A stretch of DNA of 46,638 bases from an uncultured Bacillota bacterium (lineage in GTDB: Bacteria; Bacillota_I; Bacilli_A; RF39; UBA660). Position numbers and translations under genes: made by a program. Positions 1 to 9,214 of this stretch are shown here, piece after piece (the stretch's first letter is position 1; every line of letters begins with the position of its first letter). The stretch spans positions 1 through 46,638 of the forward strand of contig CANSAJ010000007.1 of NCBI GenBank assembly GCA_947644695.1, written 5' to 3'. Below the pieces are notes generated by a model. The model did no database searches. It was given only the letters and a program-made list of their open reading frames with translations, and was not told the DNA's origin.

Positions 1-594
<594 letters not shown>

Positions 595-660
595 AAAATC
601 TATTTGATTTTTGGAATTGATTAGTTAAATCCTAACTATAAAACTCATTTAATTTTACTT

Positions 661-675
661 AGTTTTCAAAGATCA
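661..675 (-). promoter_or_regulatory. boxA-like antitermination element in rRNA leader
   Basis: On the minus strand the leader reads TGATCTTTGAAAACT, close to the boxA of bacterial rRNA operons (TGCTCTTTGAAAACT type). It lies between the proximal promoter and the 16S gene, where boxA is expected to load Nus factors. Assigned by motif and position only. Confidence 0.6.
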
Positions 676-710
676 TTTCTACATCTTGCTTTTCCCTCAG
701 TTGCTTCTTT

Positions 711-739
711 AATATATCAAACTCAGTTTCTATTGTCAA
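711..739 (-). promoter_or_regulatory. rRNA promoter P2
   Basis: Minus-strand TTGACA (734-739) and TATATT (711-716) are separated by exactly 17 bases, a near-consensus sigma-A promoter pointing into the 16S gene. It lies inside a 65-codon open frame (659-856), which argues that the frame is not a gene. Confidence 0.8.
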
Positions 740-843
740 CAACTTTTTTAAAATATTTTTTATTTTTTTACATTGTTCGACATTTTTAATTTTTTGCTTT
801 AAATACTGAGCTTGTGTCAGCCTTTCTTCAACTGACGAGCTAT

Positions 844-872
844 ATATTACCACCAAAGTATGAATGATGCAA
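844..872 (-). promoter_or_regulatory. rRNA promoter P1
   Basis: Minus-strand TTGCAT (867-872) and TAATAT (844-849) are 17 bases apart, about 133 bases upstream of P2. Tandem promoters are usual for rRNA operons. Between the two is a short inverted repeat (GTCAG...CTGAC, around 819-839). The rest of 595-1000 holds no gene I can support. Confidence 0.7.
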
Positions 873-983
873 TACCTTTTTTGAATTTTTTTTAAATTTT
901 TTATTTTTGGTGGTTAAAAAGTTAATTTTTATCTTTTTTATAGGACTTTTTATTAACTTTTCTAATTTAATATATGCTTATTT

Positions 984-1040
984 ATAAAAAAAGATTACTA
1001 TTATTTATTTATCTTTTGATAAATTTTAAAATAGTAATCT
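984..1040 (-). terminator. Rho-independent terminator after the DUF402 gene
   Basis: Arms 992-1001 and 1031-1040 (AGATTACTAT / ATAGTAATCT) are fully complementary, with an inner stem (1008-1013 / 1018-1023) and a T-run on the minus strand at 984-991. The stop codon of the gene lies at the edge of the stem, so the terminator overlaps the coding end. Confidence 0.85.
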
Positions 1041-1528
1041 ATTACAGAAGTATCAAATGGATTTATATTTTTTCTTTTCATATCTATTAAAGATGTTAAT
1101 TCATATTTAATTATCTCATTTATTTCATAAGGATATTTCATTAATCTTCTATGATAATTATATTCATTTCTATCTAATACTCTAAAAGCTCCATCTGGAA
1201 ATACTCTTAAATCTAAATCGTAATCAATATATTTTATGACACCATTATCTATAACATATGGACTAGCAATATTGCAATAATAGAACAATCCATTCTTTTT
1301 TAATTGAGCGATTATATTAAACCACCTATTTCTATAAAAAAACATTATTGCAGGTTCTTTTGTGTGCCAACTTCTACCGTCTTTTTTTGTTACTAATACA
1401 TTATTATTACCTAAAACTATATAATCCTTTTTTATATCTAACACAATGGCTTTATCCCAAGTTTTGTAAATCATGCCGTTATGTTTGTAACAGTGTATCT
1501 TGATTACGTCTCCTATATTTATTTTCAT
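1001..1528 (-). CDS. DUF402 (UPF0374/YgaC-type) nucleoside tri-/diphosphatase
   Basis: A 175-residue protein, the usual length of the Firmicutes UPF0374 family (about 176), whose characterised members hydrolyse nucleoside tri- and diphosphates with a divalent metal. The family signature is visible: the WHTKEPAIMFFYRN segment (about 54-67), then YIDYDLDLRVFPDG (about 100-113) and a C-terminal RNEYNYHRRLMKYP helix (about 120-133). The acidic residues in YDLDLRV are the likely metal ligands by family analogy. A GAGG ribosome site precedes the ATG. It is transcribed alone towards the rRNA promoters and ends in its own terminator. Family assignment is firm; the substrate is inferred. Confidence 0.85.
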   Translation of the reverse strand: MKINIGDVIKIHCYKHNGMIYKTWDKAIVLDIKKDYIVLGNNNVLVTKKDGRSWHTKEPAIMFFYRNRWFNIIAQLKKNGLFYYCNIASPYVIDNGVIKYIDYDLDLRVFPDGAFRVLDRNEYNYHRRLMKYPYEINEIIKYELTSLIDMKRKNINPFDTSVIDYYFKIYQKINK

Positions 1529-1598
1529 AGTCTACGCCTCTTCCACTGATATTATTATAGCATAACTTTAACTCTAATCATAGAAAAAATTAATATAA

Positions 1599-1625
1599 GA
1601 AAAAACACAGTTATCTAACTGCGTT
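1599..1625 (-). terminator. Rho-independent terminator overlapping the ctpA stop
   Basis: AACGCAGTT-AGAT-AACTGTGTT on the minus strand forms a nine-pair stem with one G-T pair, followed by a run of T. The stop codon at 1611-1613 sits inside the hairpin. Confidence 0.85.
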
Positions 1626-2819
1626 CACTGCTTCTTGTAATTGAATATCATTTTCTATAGTCATTCCTTCGGTGTAAGAACCATTTATTTCTATATCAGG
1701 ATTTAGACCAATGCCATTTATTTTATTTCCATTTGGTGTTAACCAATAAGCAGTAGTATATTTTACCATGCCTCCAGTTGTTAATTCAGAAGTCTCTTGT
1801 ACAGTTCCTTTTCCGTAACTTTTTGTGCCTATTAAAATTGCTCCATAACTTTCTTTTAATGCTGAAGCTAGGATTTCTGAAGCTGAGGCACTACCACTAT
1901 TCATTATTATAGCAACTTTATAATTTCTAGATGTTTTTGTTGTATCTTCATAAAATACTGTTTCATTTTTACTTTCTAAACCATAAATATTTTTACCTTT
2001 TTCTATAAATAATTCTGCAATCTCTACAGCTGAATTTAAGTAGCCACCACCATTATTTCTTACATCTATAATTAAACTGTTAATTCCTTCGTTTTCTAAT
2101 TCTTCTAAAGCTTGTTTGAATTGTTCATGAGTTTTATTTGAGAAAGAACTTATATTGATATATCCTACGCCCTCAAAATTTTCTTTTTCTATTGTAGGTA
2201 CATTTACTTTTTTTACGTTTATTTCTAAAGTTTTTGTTACTCCGCCTCTTAAAACACTTACTTCTATTTTATCTTTTGTTGAGTTCTTTATCATACTTTG
2301 TGCTTCTGCAGCAGATGAGTTTGTTACATCTTTGCCATTTATTTTTACAATTATATCTCCAGCTTCTAATCCAGCTAGGTTTGCTGGACCATCTTTGAAT
2401 ACTGTTGCTACTAGAATTCCACCATCTACTTTAGTAATTTCTACTCCAATACCTTTGTAACCATTTAGTCTATCTGTTAAATCATCTGAAGTAATTTCAT
2501 CTAAATAACTAGTATAAGGATCTCCTAAAAAGTTGTACATACCTTCTATAGCTGCATTTACTAAATCTTTTTCATCTACTTCTTCTACATAACTATTTAA
2601 GATATTACTATAAACATTTTCCAGCTCTGATAAGTAATCTCCATTGTTTATATTTGTTCTGTTAGATTTATTATAATTTTTATATACTATAATTCCAGTA
2701 GATACTCCTGCGATTAAAGCTGTCATTAATATTATTATTATTACTTCTACTAAATTAAAAGAAGCTATTTTTTCATTAGTTATTTCTTTTGTATCATTTT
2801 CATCTATTTTTTTATCCAT
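1611..2819 (-). CDS. ctpA: Carboxy-terminal processing protease (S41 family, CtpA/CtpB-like)
   Basis: A 402-residue membrane-anchored serine protease. Order: short cytoplasmic tail, one transmembrane helix (about 24-46), a helical linker, a PDZ domain (about 105-195, with YKGIGVEI and the GLEAGDIIVKINGKDV core), then the S41 catalytic domain. The nucleophile is in the SASASE motif (310-315; S312 is spaced 25 residues from the general base K337 in YGKGTVQE, as in characterised Ctp enzymes). Such proteases cut C-terminal segments of secreted or membrane substrates outside the cell; in Bacillus, CtpB acts in sporulation signalling. There is no C-terminal peptidoglycan-binding domain as in some family members. 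An AGGTGTG ribosome site precedes the ATG. It is monocistronic with its own terminator. Confidence 0.9.
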   Translation of the reverse strand: MDKKIDENDTKEITNEKIASFNLVEVIIIILMTALIAGVSTGIIVYKNYNKSNRTNINNGDYLSELENVYSNILNSYVEEVDEKDLVNAAIEGMYNFLGDPYTSYLDEITSDDLTDRLNGYKGIGVEITKVDGGILVATVFKDGPANLAGLEAGDIIVKINGKDVTNSSAAEAQSMIKNSTKDKIEVSVLRGGVTKTLEINVKKVNVPTIEKENFEGVGYINISSFSNKTHEQFKQALEELENEGINSLIIDVRNNGGGYLNSAVEIAELFIEKGKNIYGLESKNETVFYEDTTKTSRNYKVAIIMNSGSASASEILASALKESYGAILIGTKSYGKGTVQETSELTTGGMVKYTTAYWLTPNGNKINGIGLNPDIEINGSYTEGMTIENDIQLQEAVNAVR

Positions 2820-2912
2820 CGTATCACACCTATTCTATATATAATATATCATAATATATTTTTTTATTAAAGTAATATTACTTTATTTTCACATAAATTT
2901 TACTATTAGTAT

Positions 2913-3602
2913 TTACCTTTTTACAAATATTAAAACTAAAGACATTATAATTAGTAATATTAAAAGCAAAAAACTTATTTTGCTTACGGAGAGCTTTTTT
3001 AAATCGTTTCTTTCAACGTTTTCGGCATGACCTATATATTTTAGTCCATAAGGTTTATTTTGACTTATATTATCGCTTGTGTATAATGCAAAAGATATTG
3101 GATCATCCAATTCAGTGTATTCGAAGTTTCTAAGCTTTATAAAGTATATAAACATTATTATATCTCCTGAGCATCCAGATATATTTAATATTGAAAGTAT
3201 TATTAATAATGGACTACTAATTATTAATCCTATAACGTATGTAATTAGTCCTAAATAAAATAATGGAAATAGTAAAGAATTTAATATATTCTTTTTTGTT
3301 ATATTTTGTTTACACAAACAGCATAAAATTCCTTTTTCTAAGTGTGCACCATAGGTGATGTTTTTAAATTTCGCTCCATGTAATATATATGATAAACTAT
3401 GAAGTAATTCATGAAATATTATATATATTATATATGTTATGCAGACTATTCCTATATTAATATTACTTATTTCTATTGTAATACTTATATTAAATAATCT
3501 TACTATAATAAATGTTAATAACATCATAATTATTAACAATATTATAGATATAAAGTTTAAGGAGCTCAGTTTTAATTTATATAGATAATATTCTTTTTTC
3601 AT
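2913..3602 (-). CDS. DUF3267-type membrane zincin (putative metalloprotease)
   Basis: A 229-residue integral membrane protein with hydrophobic segments at about 14-37, 46-64, 105-127, 129-150 and 208-226. The motif HELLH at 64-68, at the end of a membrane helix, is the zinc-binding HEXXH signature; the later GCSGDI segment (about 143-148) could give the third ligand, as in the DUF3267 family. These proteins resemble site-2-type proteases or M50-like chaperone proteases, but no substrate is known for this group. It has a strong AGGAG site. It lies between the rplQ terminator and ctpA, so its expression is probably independent. The protease role is inferred from the motif. Confidence 0.7.
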   Translation of the reverse strand: MKKEYYLYKLKLSSLNFISIILLIIMMLLTFIIVRLFNISITIEISNINIGIVCITYIIYIIFHELLHSLSYILHGAKFKNITYGAHLEKGILCCLCKQNITKKNILNSLLFPLFYLGLITYVIGLIISSPLLIILSILNISGCSGDIIMFIYFIKLRNFEYTELDDPISFALYTSDNISQNKPYGLKYIGHAENVERNDLKKLSVSKISFLLLILLIIMSLVLIFVKR

Positions 3603-3632
3603 ATGATTCTCCTATAATGACTTTAACATAGA

Positions 3633-3662
3633 AAGAAAAAAAACTCCAGAAGTTCTGAAGTT
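3633..3662 (-). terminator. Terminator of the S10-spc-alpha ribosomal operon
   Basis: On the minus strand AACTTCAGA-ACT-TCTGGAGTT forms a nine-pair stem (one G-T pair) with a run of eight T just after it and eight bases after the rplQ stop. It marks the end of the 29-gene operon. Confidence 0.9.
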
Positions 3663-3669
3663 AATTTTA

Positions 3670-4014
3670 TTAAACTAGTTCTAGACTTACTATTAAAGCG
3701 TCGTCTCCAATTCTTTCTTTAAGTTTTATTATTCTAGTATATCCACCATTTCTATCAGCATATTTAGGTGCTAATACATCAAATAATTTCTTTACTGCTT
3801 CAGTGTCATTTTCAAGGAAAGCTAATGCTTTTCTTCTTGAAGTTAAGTCACCTTTTTTAGCATAAGTAATCATTTTATCAACAAATTTTCTTACTTCTTT
3901 GGCTCTTTCATCTGTTGTTTCAACACGTTCATTCATAATTACTGTTTTAGTTAATCCAGATAGGATACTTCTTCTTTTTTTAGTATCTCTGTTTATTTTT
4001 CTATATAATGCCAT
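3670..4014 (-). CDS. rplQ: 50S ribosomal protein L17
   Basis: 114 residues, normal for bacterial L17. The N-terminal MALYRKINRDTKKRRSILSGL is replaced here for the usual MGYRKLGR start, but the family core RVETTDERAKEVRKFVDKMITYAKKG (split over about 31-56) and the C-terminal TRIIKLKERIGDDA motif are clear. L17 binds domain III of 23S rRNA near the exit-tunnel opening. It is the last gene of the operon, nine bases after rpoA, and is followed directly by a strong terminator, with no ecf transporter or truA genes as found after rplQ in Bacillus. Confidence 0.96.
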   Translation of the reverse strand: MALYRKINRDTKKRRSILSGLTKTVIMNERVETTDERAKEVRKFVDKMITYAKKGDLTSRRKALAFLENDTEAVKKLFDVLAPKYADRNGGYTRIIKLKERIGDDALIVSLELV

Positions 4015-4023
4015 AAGTACCTC

Positions 4024-4974
4024 CTATTCTTCATCACGGAACTTAAGTCCCATTTCTTTAATTTTATCTATTACTTCTTTTAATGATTTTTTACCTAAGT
4101 TTCTTATTTTCATCATTTCTGCTTCGCTTAGTGATGTTAAATCTTGTAGTGTATGATGACCAGCTCTTTTTAGGCAGTTATAAGCTCTTACAGATAGATC
4201 TAATTCTTCAATAGGTGTTTCTAGTGTTTTTTGAATTGGGTCTTCTTCTTTATCAGCAAGTAATCCAGTCATATCTGCGATTTTATTTAGTTTTGTAACT
4301 ACATCAAAATGTTCTATTAAGATTCTACTAGCTAGTGCGATTGCTTCTTGTGGAGTCATTGATCCATTTGTCCATACTTCTAAAACTAATTTGTCATAGT
4401 TTTCGCTTTGTCCTACACGAGCAGGTTCTACTTCATAGCTTATTCTTTCTATAGGACTGTATAATGAATCGATAGGAATTACACCAACTTCTATATTTTT
4501 CATTTCTTTTCTATTTTCTTTTGCATCTACATATCCACGTCCGTTAGAAACTGTTATTTCCATATCTAAACTTCCACCCTTAGAAAGTGTGGCAATTACT
4601 AAATCTGGGTTAACTATTTCAACATCTGAATCAGGTGTTATATCTCCAGCAGTTACAACTCCCTCTTTATTAGCTTTTAGATAAAGCTTTTTATCTTCTT
4701 CTACATAGTTTTTAACAACTAATTTTTTCATGTTTAAAACTATTTCTGTTACATCTTCTACTATTCCATCTATTTTTTGAAATTCGTGTAATACTCCTTC
4801 AATTTTGATGCTTTTTACTGCACTTCCTGGAAGGTTAGATAACATTACTCTTCTTAAAGCATTTCCTATAGTTGTTCCAAAACCTCTTTCTAATGGTTCT
4901 AGTACAAATTTTCCAAAAAAGTTGCTTTCTTGGTATTCTACAACTTTATATTCTGGTTTTTCAAATCTTAACAT
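4024..4974 (-). CDS. rpoA: DNA-directed RNA polymerase subunit alpha
   Basis: 316 residues, full length. The N-terminal domain (about 1-228) carries the dimerisation motif FGTTIGNALRRVML and contacts beta and beta-prime; an acidic linker (about 229-250) joins it to the C-terminal domain (about 250-312), with LDLSVRAYNCLKRA and IRNLGKKSLKEV, which binds UP elements and activators. It scaffolds RNA polymerase assembly. It is placed directly between rpsK and rplQ; the rpsD gene that often separates rpsK and rpoA in Clostridia is absent, as in Bacilli. Confidence 0.98.
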   Translation of the reverse strand: MLRFEKPEYKVVEYQESNFFGKFVLEPLERGFGTTIGNALRRVMLSNLPGSAVKSIKIEGVLHEFQKIDGIVEDVTEIVLNMKKLVVKNYVEEDKKLYLKANKEGVVTAGDITPDSDVEIVNPDLVIATLSKGGSLDMEITVSNGRGYVDAKENRKEMKNIEVGVIPIDSLYSPIERISYEVEPARVGQSENYDKLVLEVWTNGSMTPQEAIALASRILIEHFDVVTKLNKIADMTGLLADKEEDPIQKTLETPIEELDLSVRAYNCLKRAGHHTLQDLTSLSEAEMMKIRNLGKKSLKEVIDKIKEMGLKFRDEE

Positions 4975-4989
4975 AATATTACCCCTTTC

Positions 4990-5373
4990 CTAAACACGTC
5001 TTCTCTTAGGTGGTCTACATCCATTATGTGGTACTGGTGTAACATCGCTTATTGATGTTACTTCTAATCCTGCAGTTGCTAATGAACGGATTGCTGTTTC
5101 ACGACCTCCGCCTATTCCTTTTACGAATACTGATACTTTTCTAAGTCCCATATCGTATGCAGCTTTTCCTGCAGTTTCTGCTGATTGTCCGGCAGCGAAT
5201 GGAGTTTTCTTTTTTGAGCCTTTGTATCCAATAGATCCACTTGAAGCCCAACTAATTACTCCACCATTTTCGTCTGTAATTGTTACAATAGTGTTATTAT
5301 AGCTTAAATGTATATGTGCTTGTCCTACTGTGACATCTTTCTTGACTTTTCTTTTTCTTCTATTATATGCCAT
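4990..5373 (-). CDS. rpsK: 30S ribosomal protein S11
   Basis: 127 residues. Visible signatures are the NNTIVTITD strand (about 27-35), [14 protein letters not shown] (about 51-64) and the conserved C-terminus [15 protein letters not shown], whose basic tail binds 16S rRNA on the platform near the E site. Full length, with no insertion. It lies 12 bases downstream of rpsM, with a GGAGGT ribosome site, in normal alpha-operon order. Confidence 0.97.
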   Translation of the reverse strand: MAYNRRKRKVKKDVTVGQAHIHLSYNNTIVTITDENGGVISWASSGSIGYKGSKKKTPFAAGQSAETAGKAAYDMGLRKVSVFVKGIGGGRETAIRSLATAGLEVTSISDVTPVPHNGCRPPKRRRV

Positions 5374-5385
5374 TACATTAACCTC

Positions 5386-5751
5386 CTATTTTTTCTTATT
5401 AGCTATTGTTTTAGCTTTACCTTTACGAGTCCTTGCATTTCTACTTGTTCTTTGTCCTCTTACTGGTAGTCCTTTTTTATGTCTAGTTCCTTGATAAGAG
5501 TTTATTTCCATTTTAGTTTTGATGTTCATTTCAACTTCACGTTTTAAATCTCCAACTAATACAAAGTTGTCACATTCTTTTCTAAGTTTGTTAATGTCAT
5601 CAATACTAAGATCTTTTACTCTTATGTCTTCACTTACTCCAGCAGCTGCACAAATTTTCTTTGCACGGCTTGGCCCAATTCCATAGATGTAAGTTAATCC
5701 GATTACTATTCTTTTATCTTTTGGTAAATCAATATTTTTAATACGTGCCAT
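5386..5751 (-). CDS. rpsM: 30S ribosomal protein S13
   Basis: 121 residues beginning [19 protein letters not shown], with the helix-two-turn-helix [14 protein letters not shown] and the basic C-terminal tail [16 protein letters not shown] that reaches towards P-site tRNA. S13 sits in the head of the small subunit and forms bridges to the large subunit. It follows rpmJ with a short gap and a good ribosome site. Confidence 0.97.
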   Translation of the reverse strand: MARIKNIDLPKDKRIVIGLTYIYGIGPSRAKKICAAAGVSEDIRVKDLSIDDINKLRKECDNFVLVGDLKREVEMNIKTKMEINSYQGTRHKKGLPVRGQRTSRNARTRKGKAKTIANKKK

Positions 5752-5764
5752 AATTACCTCCTAT

Positions 5765-5878
5765 TTAACCTTGTCTTTGTTTGTGTTTTGGATTTTCACA
5801 AATTACCATAACTTTTCCTTTTCTTTTAATTATTTTGCATTTATCGCATATTGGTTTTACTGATGGTCTTACTTTCAT
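5765..5878 (-). CDS. rpmJ: 50S ribosomal protein L36, zinc-binding form
   Basis: A 37-residue protein: it begins [20 protein letters not shown] and ends NPKHKQRQG. It has the four zinc ligands of the C+ form (C11, C14, C27, H32). The ATG at 5876-5878 follows a GGAGG site, and TAA at 5765-5767 ends it. It lies between infA and rpsM, the normal place in Firmicutes. Keeping the zinc form, together with zinc-form S14, suggests no zinc-sparing replacement in this locus. Confidence 0.96.
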   Translation of the reverse strand: MKVRPSVKPICDKCKIIKRKGKVMVICENPKHKQRQG

Positions 5879-5891
5879 TTCAATACCTCCA

Positions 5892-6107
5892 TTATTTTCT
5901 ATATATTATACGCCCACGTCTTAAATCACAAGTGGGAATCTCTAGTAATACTGTATCACCTGGAAAGATACGAATTAGGTTTTGACGCATTTTTCCAGAA
6001 ACGCGAGCTTCTACAATATGACCGTTTTCGAGTTTCACTTTAAAGTCTCCTCCTGGGATTACTTCTAGTACTTTTCCTTCAGCTTCTATATAACCTTCTT
6101 TAGCCAT
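5892..6107 (-). CDS. infA: Translation initiation factor IF-1
   Basis: 71 residues, a single OB-fold: [20 protein letters not shown], the [20 protein letters not shown] core and [12 protein letters not shown] are all typical. IF-1 binds the A site of the 30S subunit during initiation. It follows map by only four bases and precedes rpmJ, so it is co-expressed with the operon. Confidence 0.97.
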   Translation of the reverse strand: MAKEGYIEAEGKVLEVIPGGDFKVKLENGHIVEARVSGKMRQNLIRIFPGDTVLLEIPTCDLRRGRIIYRK

Positions 6108-6111
6108 TTAT

Positions 6112-6858
6112 TCACTCTCCTGTAAGTATTTTGTAGCCGTCTTTTGTTACAGCTATTGTGTGTTCATAATGAGCTGCTGGACTTCCATCTTGTGTCACTA
6201 TTGTCCAATCGTCTTCTAATATCCACACTTTTCTTCCTTTTAAACTAAACATTGGTTCTATAGCAAGTGTCATGCCTTCTTTTAGTATTAATTCTGATTC
6301 ATTATTACTATAGTTTGGTATGTATGGATCTTCGTGAACAACAGTACCAATTCCGTGTCCTGTTAGTTCTCTTATTACTCCATAACCATGTTCTAGTGCA
6401 ACACTTTCTATAGATTTACATATCTCATTTAGTTTTATCCCTTCTTTTATTACACTTAATCCTTTATATAGTGCTTCTTCTGTATATTTCATTAAATTGC
6501 TTATTTCTTCACTAACTTTTCCAACTTTGTATGTTCTTGCAGTGTCTGCATGATAACCTTTATAACATGCACCTACATCAATTTTGATTATATCACCATT
6601 TTGTAGTTTTCTATCTTTTGGAATCCCGTGTACTACTTCATCATTAATTGATGTACATATACTTGCAGGGTATCCTTCATAATTTAGAAATGATGGAATA
6701 CAATCTCTGTCTCTTATAAATTTTTCTGCTATTTCATTAAGCTCTTTTGTAGTTACGCCAGCTTTTACTTCTGTTTCCATTAAATTTAGTAAATCATAAC
6801 ATACTTTACCAGCGTAACTCATTAAGCTTATTTCGTTTTCTGTTTTTTCATTAATCAT
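6112..6858 (-). CDS. map: Methionine aminopeptidase, type I
   Basis: 248 residues, the length of the short bacterial type Ia enzyme, which removes the initiator methionine from new proteins at the ribosome exit. The dinuclear-metal ligands are D94 and D105 (IDVGACYKGYHADTAR), H168 (TGHGIGTVVHE), E201 (EPMF) and E232 (EHTIAVT); the substrate-side histidine H77 (VVHGIP) is present. Its start overlaps the end of adk by eight bases, so the two are probably translationally coupled. The secY-adk-map-infA order is typical of Bacilli. Confidence 0.97.
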   Translation of the reverse strand: MINEKTENEISLMSYAGKVCYDLLNLMETEVKAGVTTKELNEIAEKFIRDRDCIPSFLNYEGYPASICTSINDEVVHGIPKDRKLQNGDIIKIDVGACYKGYHADTARTYKVGKVSEEISNLMKYTEEALYKGLSVIKEGIKLNEICKSIESVALEHGYGVIRELTGHGIGTVVHEDPYIPNYSNNESELILKEGMTLAIEPMFSLKGRKVWILEDDWTIVTQDGSPAAHYEHTIAVTKDGYKILTGE

Positions 6859-7510
6859 TTAAAACTCCTAGAATACTTTCTATAACTTTTATTATATCAT
6901 CAGGATTTTTTGAACCGTCTATTTCTATAAGTTTTCCTTTATTTCTAAAGTACTCGATTACTTTTTTAGTTTCAGTCATATAAGTATTATATCTTTTTTC
7001 GTAAGATTCTTTTGTATCATCTTTTCTAGATATTAATTCAACTTTACAATCATCACATAGATTTTCTTCTTGTGGTATTGCATATCCAGTTAGTTTGTTA
7101 TAGTTTTTTTTGCATACTGGACAAGTAAGTCTTCCTAATATTCTTTTTAATCCTGTTTCTTTATCAATGTTAATAAATAGTACTTTATCAACTTCTAAGC
7201 CTAAATTTGAAAGTATTTCTTCATAGTCTTCTGCTTGATTAAGTTTTCTAGGATATCCATCTAACATGAAAGGAATATTTAAGTCTATAGTATTTAATTT
7301 AGATTTGATTAGTTCTTTCATTAAATTATCATCTATCATTAAACCATTATTTACTATTTCAGTTATTTTTTTTCCTATTTCGGTGTTAGAATTCATTTCG
7401 CTTCTTAATAATTCTCCTGCACTTATATGGGTAAATCCATATTTTTCTTTTAATAAAGTACTGTATGTACCTTTACCTGCTGCTGGAGGAGCGATAAATA
7501 TAATATTCAC
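6851..7510 (-). CDS. adk: Adenylate kinase, zinc-lid type with altered P-loop
   Basis: 219 residues. The enzyme converts ATP + AMP to two ADP in the cytoplasm. AMP-site motif DGYPR (84-88) and the LID domain with four cysteines (C130, C133, C152, C155) identify the Gram-positive long form with a structural zinc. The P-loop reads APPAAGKGT (7-15): the first glycine of the usual GPPGAGKGT is alanine and the fourth position is also alanine, while G12, K13, G14 and T15 are kept. The SAGELLR and GRLTCP segments are normal. It starts three bases after secY and overlaps map. Probably active, given the otherwise conserved site. Confidence 0.95.
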   Translation of the reverse strand: MNIIFIAPPAAGKGTYSTLLKEKYGFTHISAGELLRSEMNSNTEIGKKITEIVNNGLMIDDNLMKELIKSKLNTIDLNIPFMLDGYPRKLNQAEDYEEILSNLGLEVDKVLFINIDKETGLKRILGRLTCPVCKKNYNKLTGYAIPQEENLCDDCKVELISRKDDTKESYEKRYNTYMTETKKVIEYFRNKGKLIEIDGSKNPDDIIKVIESILGVLND

Positions 7511-7513
7511 TAG

Positions 7514-8770
7514 TTACCTCCTATAAGCACGACTTGCTACTGAAGATTCTAGTTGTTTATAAGTTTCTAATAATACTCCTACTACAATTAATATACTTGT
7601 TCCACCTAATGTTACAATACTTGGCATATCTGATACCCAACTAAATATAATTGGAATTGCTGCGATTGCGGCGATGAATATTGCTCCCATAAATGTTATT
7701 CTAGATAGAACTTTTGATACATATTTTGTTGTTTCTGTTCCTGGTCTTACTCCTGGTATGTATCCGTTTTGTTTATTTAGATTTTTAGATATATCTTCTG
7801 GATTTACTGCTGCTACAAAAGTATAACCATAAGTAAATGCTATTATTAATATGATATATACTGCAAATCCTATAGGTGTTGTTGTTGTTAAGTATTTTTT
7901 TATGAATACATTAAATGCTTCATTTTTTATGAAATAAGTTAATGTTGTTGGGATTGCTAGTACTGCTGATGCAAATATTACTGGCATTACGCCTGCACTG
8001 TTTATTCGTAATGGTAAGAAAGATCCGTTTCCTTTATAAGCTCCATTGCTTCTGTTTGAATATTGTATAGGAATTCTTCTTTCTGCATCAGTTACATAAA
8101 TTACTCCAACTATTATTCCTACATATAGTAAAATAAATATTACAAATGATACTATTCCTAAGAATGTATTAGAACCACTTAATACCAAGTTTTTAAATGC
8201 TTCTACAAACATTCCTGGTACTGTATTTATGATACCTGCCATTATTATTAAGCTTATACCATTTCCTAAACCTTTATTAGTTATTTGGTCTCCTAACCAA
8301 AGTAAGAATGCTGTTCCTGCTGTTAATATTACACTTATTTCTACATATTCAAGTGCACTTCCTGATTTTCCCATAAACATTAATGAGTAAATATAACCTT
8401 CAAATAGTGCAAAGATTATTCCTAGGTATCTATTTATTTTATTTATTTTTCTTCTTCCTTCTTCTCCCATTTGTTTTAGATCTTGGAAGTAAGTGATACC
8501 CATTAAATCCATTTGTAGTACTTGTAATACAATGGAAGCTGTTATGTATGGCATTACTCCTAGTGCGAAGATACTAAATTGTTTTAGTCCTCCTCCACTC
8601 ATAGCATTTAATAATTCTAGAAATCCCAAATCATTTGTTATTGCTTTCATACCTGGCACAGTTATTGCATTTCCAAGAGAGAAAATTAATAATGCACCTA
8701 GTGTGAAAAGAATTCTACTTTTAAGGTCTTTATTAGTTTTCTTAAATATTTGCTTGAATGTTGCAAACAT
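7514..8770 (-). CDS. secY: Protein translocase subunit SecY
   Basis: 418 residues with ten predicted membrane helices, the first at about 19-38. The channel pore of the Sec translocon. Family signatures: the plug region around GLKQFSIFALGVMPYI (about 61-76), DQITNKGLGNGIS (about 160-172), YVTDAERRIPIQYS (about 224-237), and the RPGTETTKYV loop (about 340-349) that contacts the ribosome and SecA. It starts directly after the rplO stop, as usual in spc operons. Confidence 0.97.
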   Translation of the reverse strand: MFATFKQIFKKTNKDLKSRILFTLGALLIFSLGNAITVPGMKAITNDLGFLELLNAMSGGGLKQFSIFALGVMPYITASIVLQVLQMDLMGITYFQDLKQMGEEGRRKINKINRYLGIIFALFEGYIYSLMFMGKSGSALEYVEISVILTAGTAFLLWLGDQITNKGLGNGISLIIMAGIINTVPGMFVEAFKNLVLSGSNTFLGIVSFVIFILLYVGIIVGVIYVTDAERRIPIQYSNRSNGAYKGNGSFLPLRINSAGVMPVIFASAVLAIPTTLTYFIKNEAFNVFIKKYLTTTTPIGFAVYIILIIAFTYGYTFVAAVNPEDISKNLNKQNGYIPGVRPGTETTKYVSKVLSRITFMGAIFIAAIAAIPIIFSWVSDMPSIVTLGGTSILIVVGVLLETYKQLESSVASRAYRR

Positions 8771-9214
8771 CTAAATCACCTCAACTTTTCCACCGATACT
8801 TTCTATTTTATTTATTGCTGAATTTGTGAATACGTTTGCTTTTACAGTTAGCTTCTTCTCAAGTGTACCGTTACCTAATATTTTGATTCCACTTAATTCT
8901 TTTTTCACAAGTCCAGTACTCTTTAGTAGTTCTGGTGTTACAGTTGTGTTTTCGTCAAATCTATTTAAGTCGCTAACATTTACTACAGCATATCTTCTAG
9001 TAAATCTAGCATTGTTGAATCCACGTCTTGAAATTCTTTTGTATAATGGATTTTGTCCACCTTCAAACCAAGGTTTGATACTTGCTCCAGAACGAGATTT
9101 TTGTCCATTTTCACCACGAGTACTTGTTTTACCCATTCCGCTTCCTGGGCCTCTACCTACTATTTTTTTTCTGTGAGTAGATCCAGGATGGTTTTTTAAT
9201 TCATTTAATTTCAT
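8771..9214 (-). CDS. rplO: 50S ribosomal protein L15
   Basis: 147 residues starting [20 protein letters not shown], with the glycine-rich RGPGSGMGKTSTRGENGQ extension that threads into 23S rRNA and the C-terminal KIESIGGKVEVI. The start codon overlaps the rpsE stop (TAATG), leaving no room for rpmD (L30), which lies between rpsE and rplO in most Firmicutes. Confidence 0.97.
   Translation of the reverse strand: MKLNELKNHPGSTHRKKIVGRGPGSGMGKTSTRGENGQKSRSGASIKPWFEGGQNPLYKRISRRGFNNARFTRRYAVVNVSDLNRFDENTTVTPELLKSTGLVKKELSGIKILGNGTLEKKLTVKANVFTNSAINKIESIGGKVEVI

Noticed and set aside
659-856. 65-residue open frame upstream of 16S rRNA
   Set aside because: It contains the whole P2 promoter and ends beside the boxA-like leader element; it is best explained as rRNA leader.
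2869-2884. Palindrome AAAGTAATATTACTTT between two genes
   Set aside because: No T-run on the minus strand after it and no regulator to assign; could be chance in AT-rich DNA.
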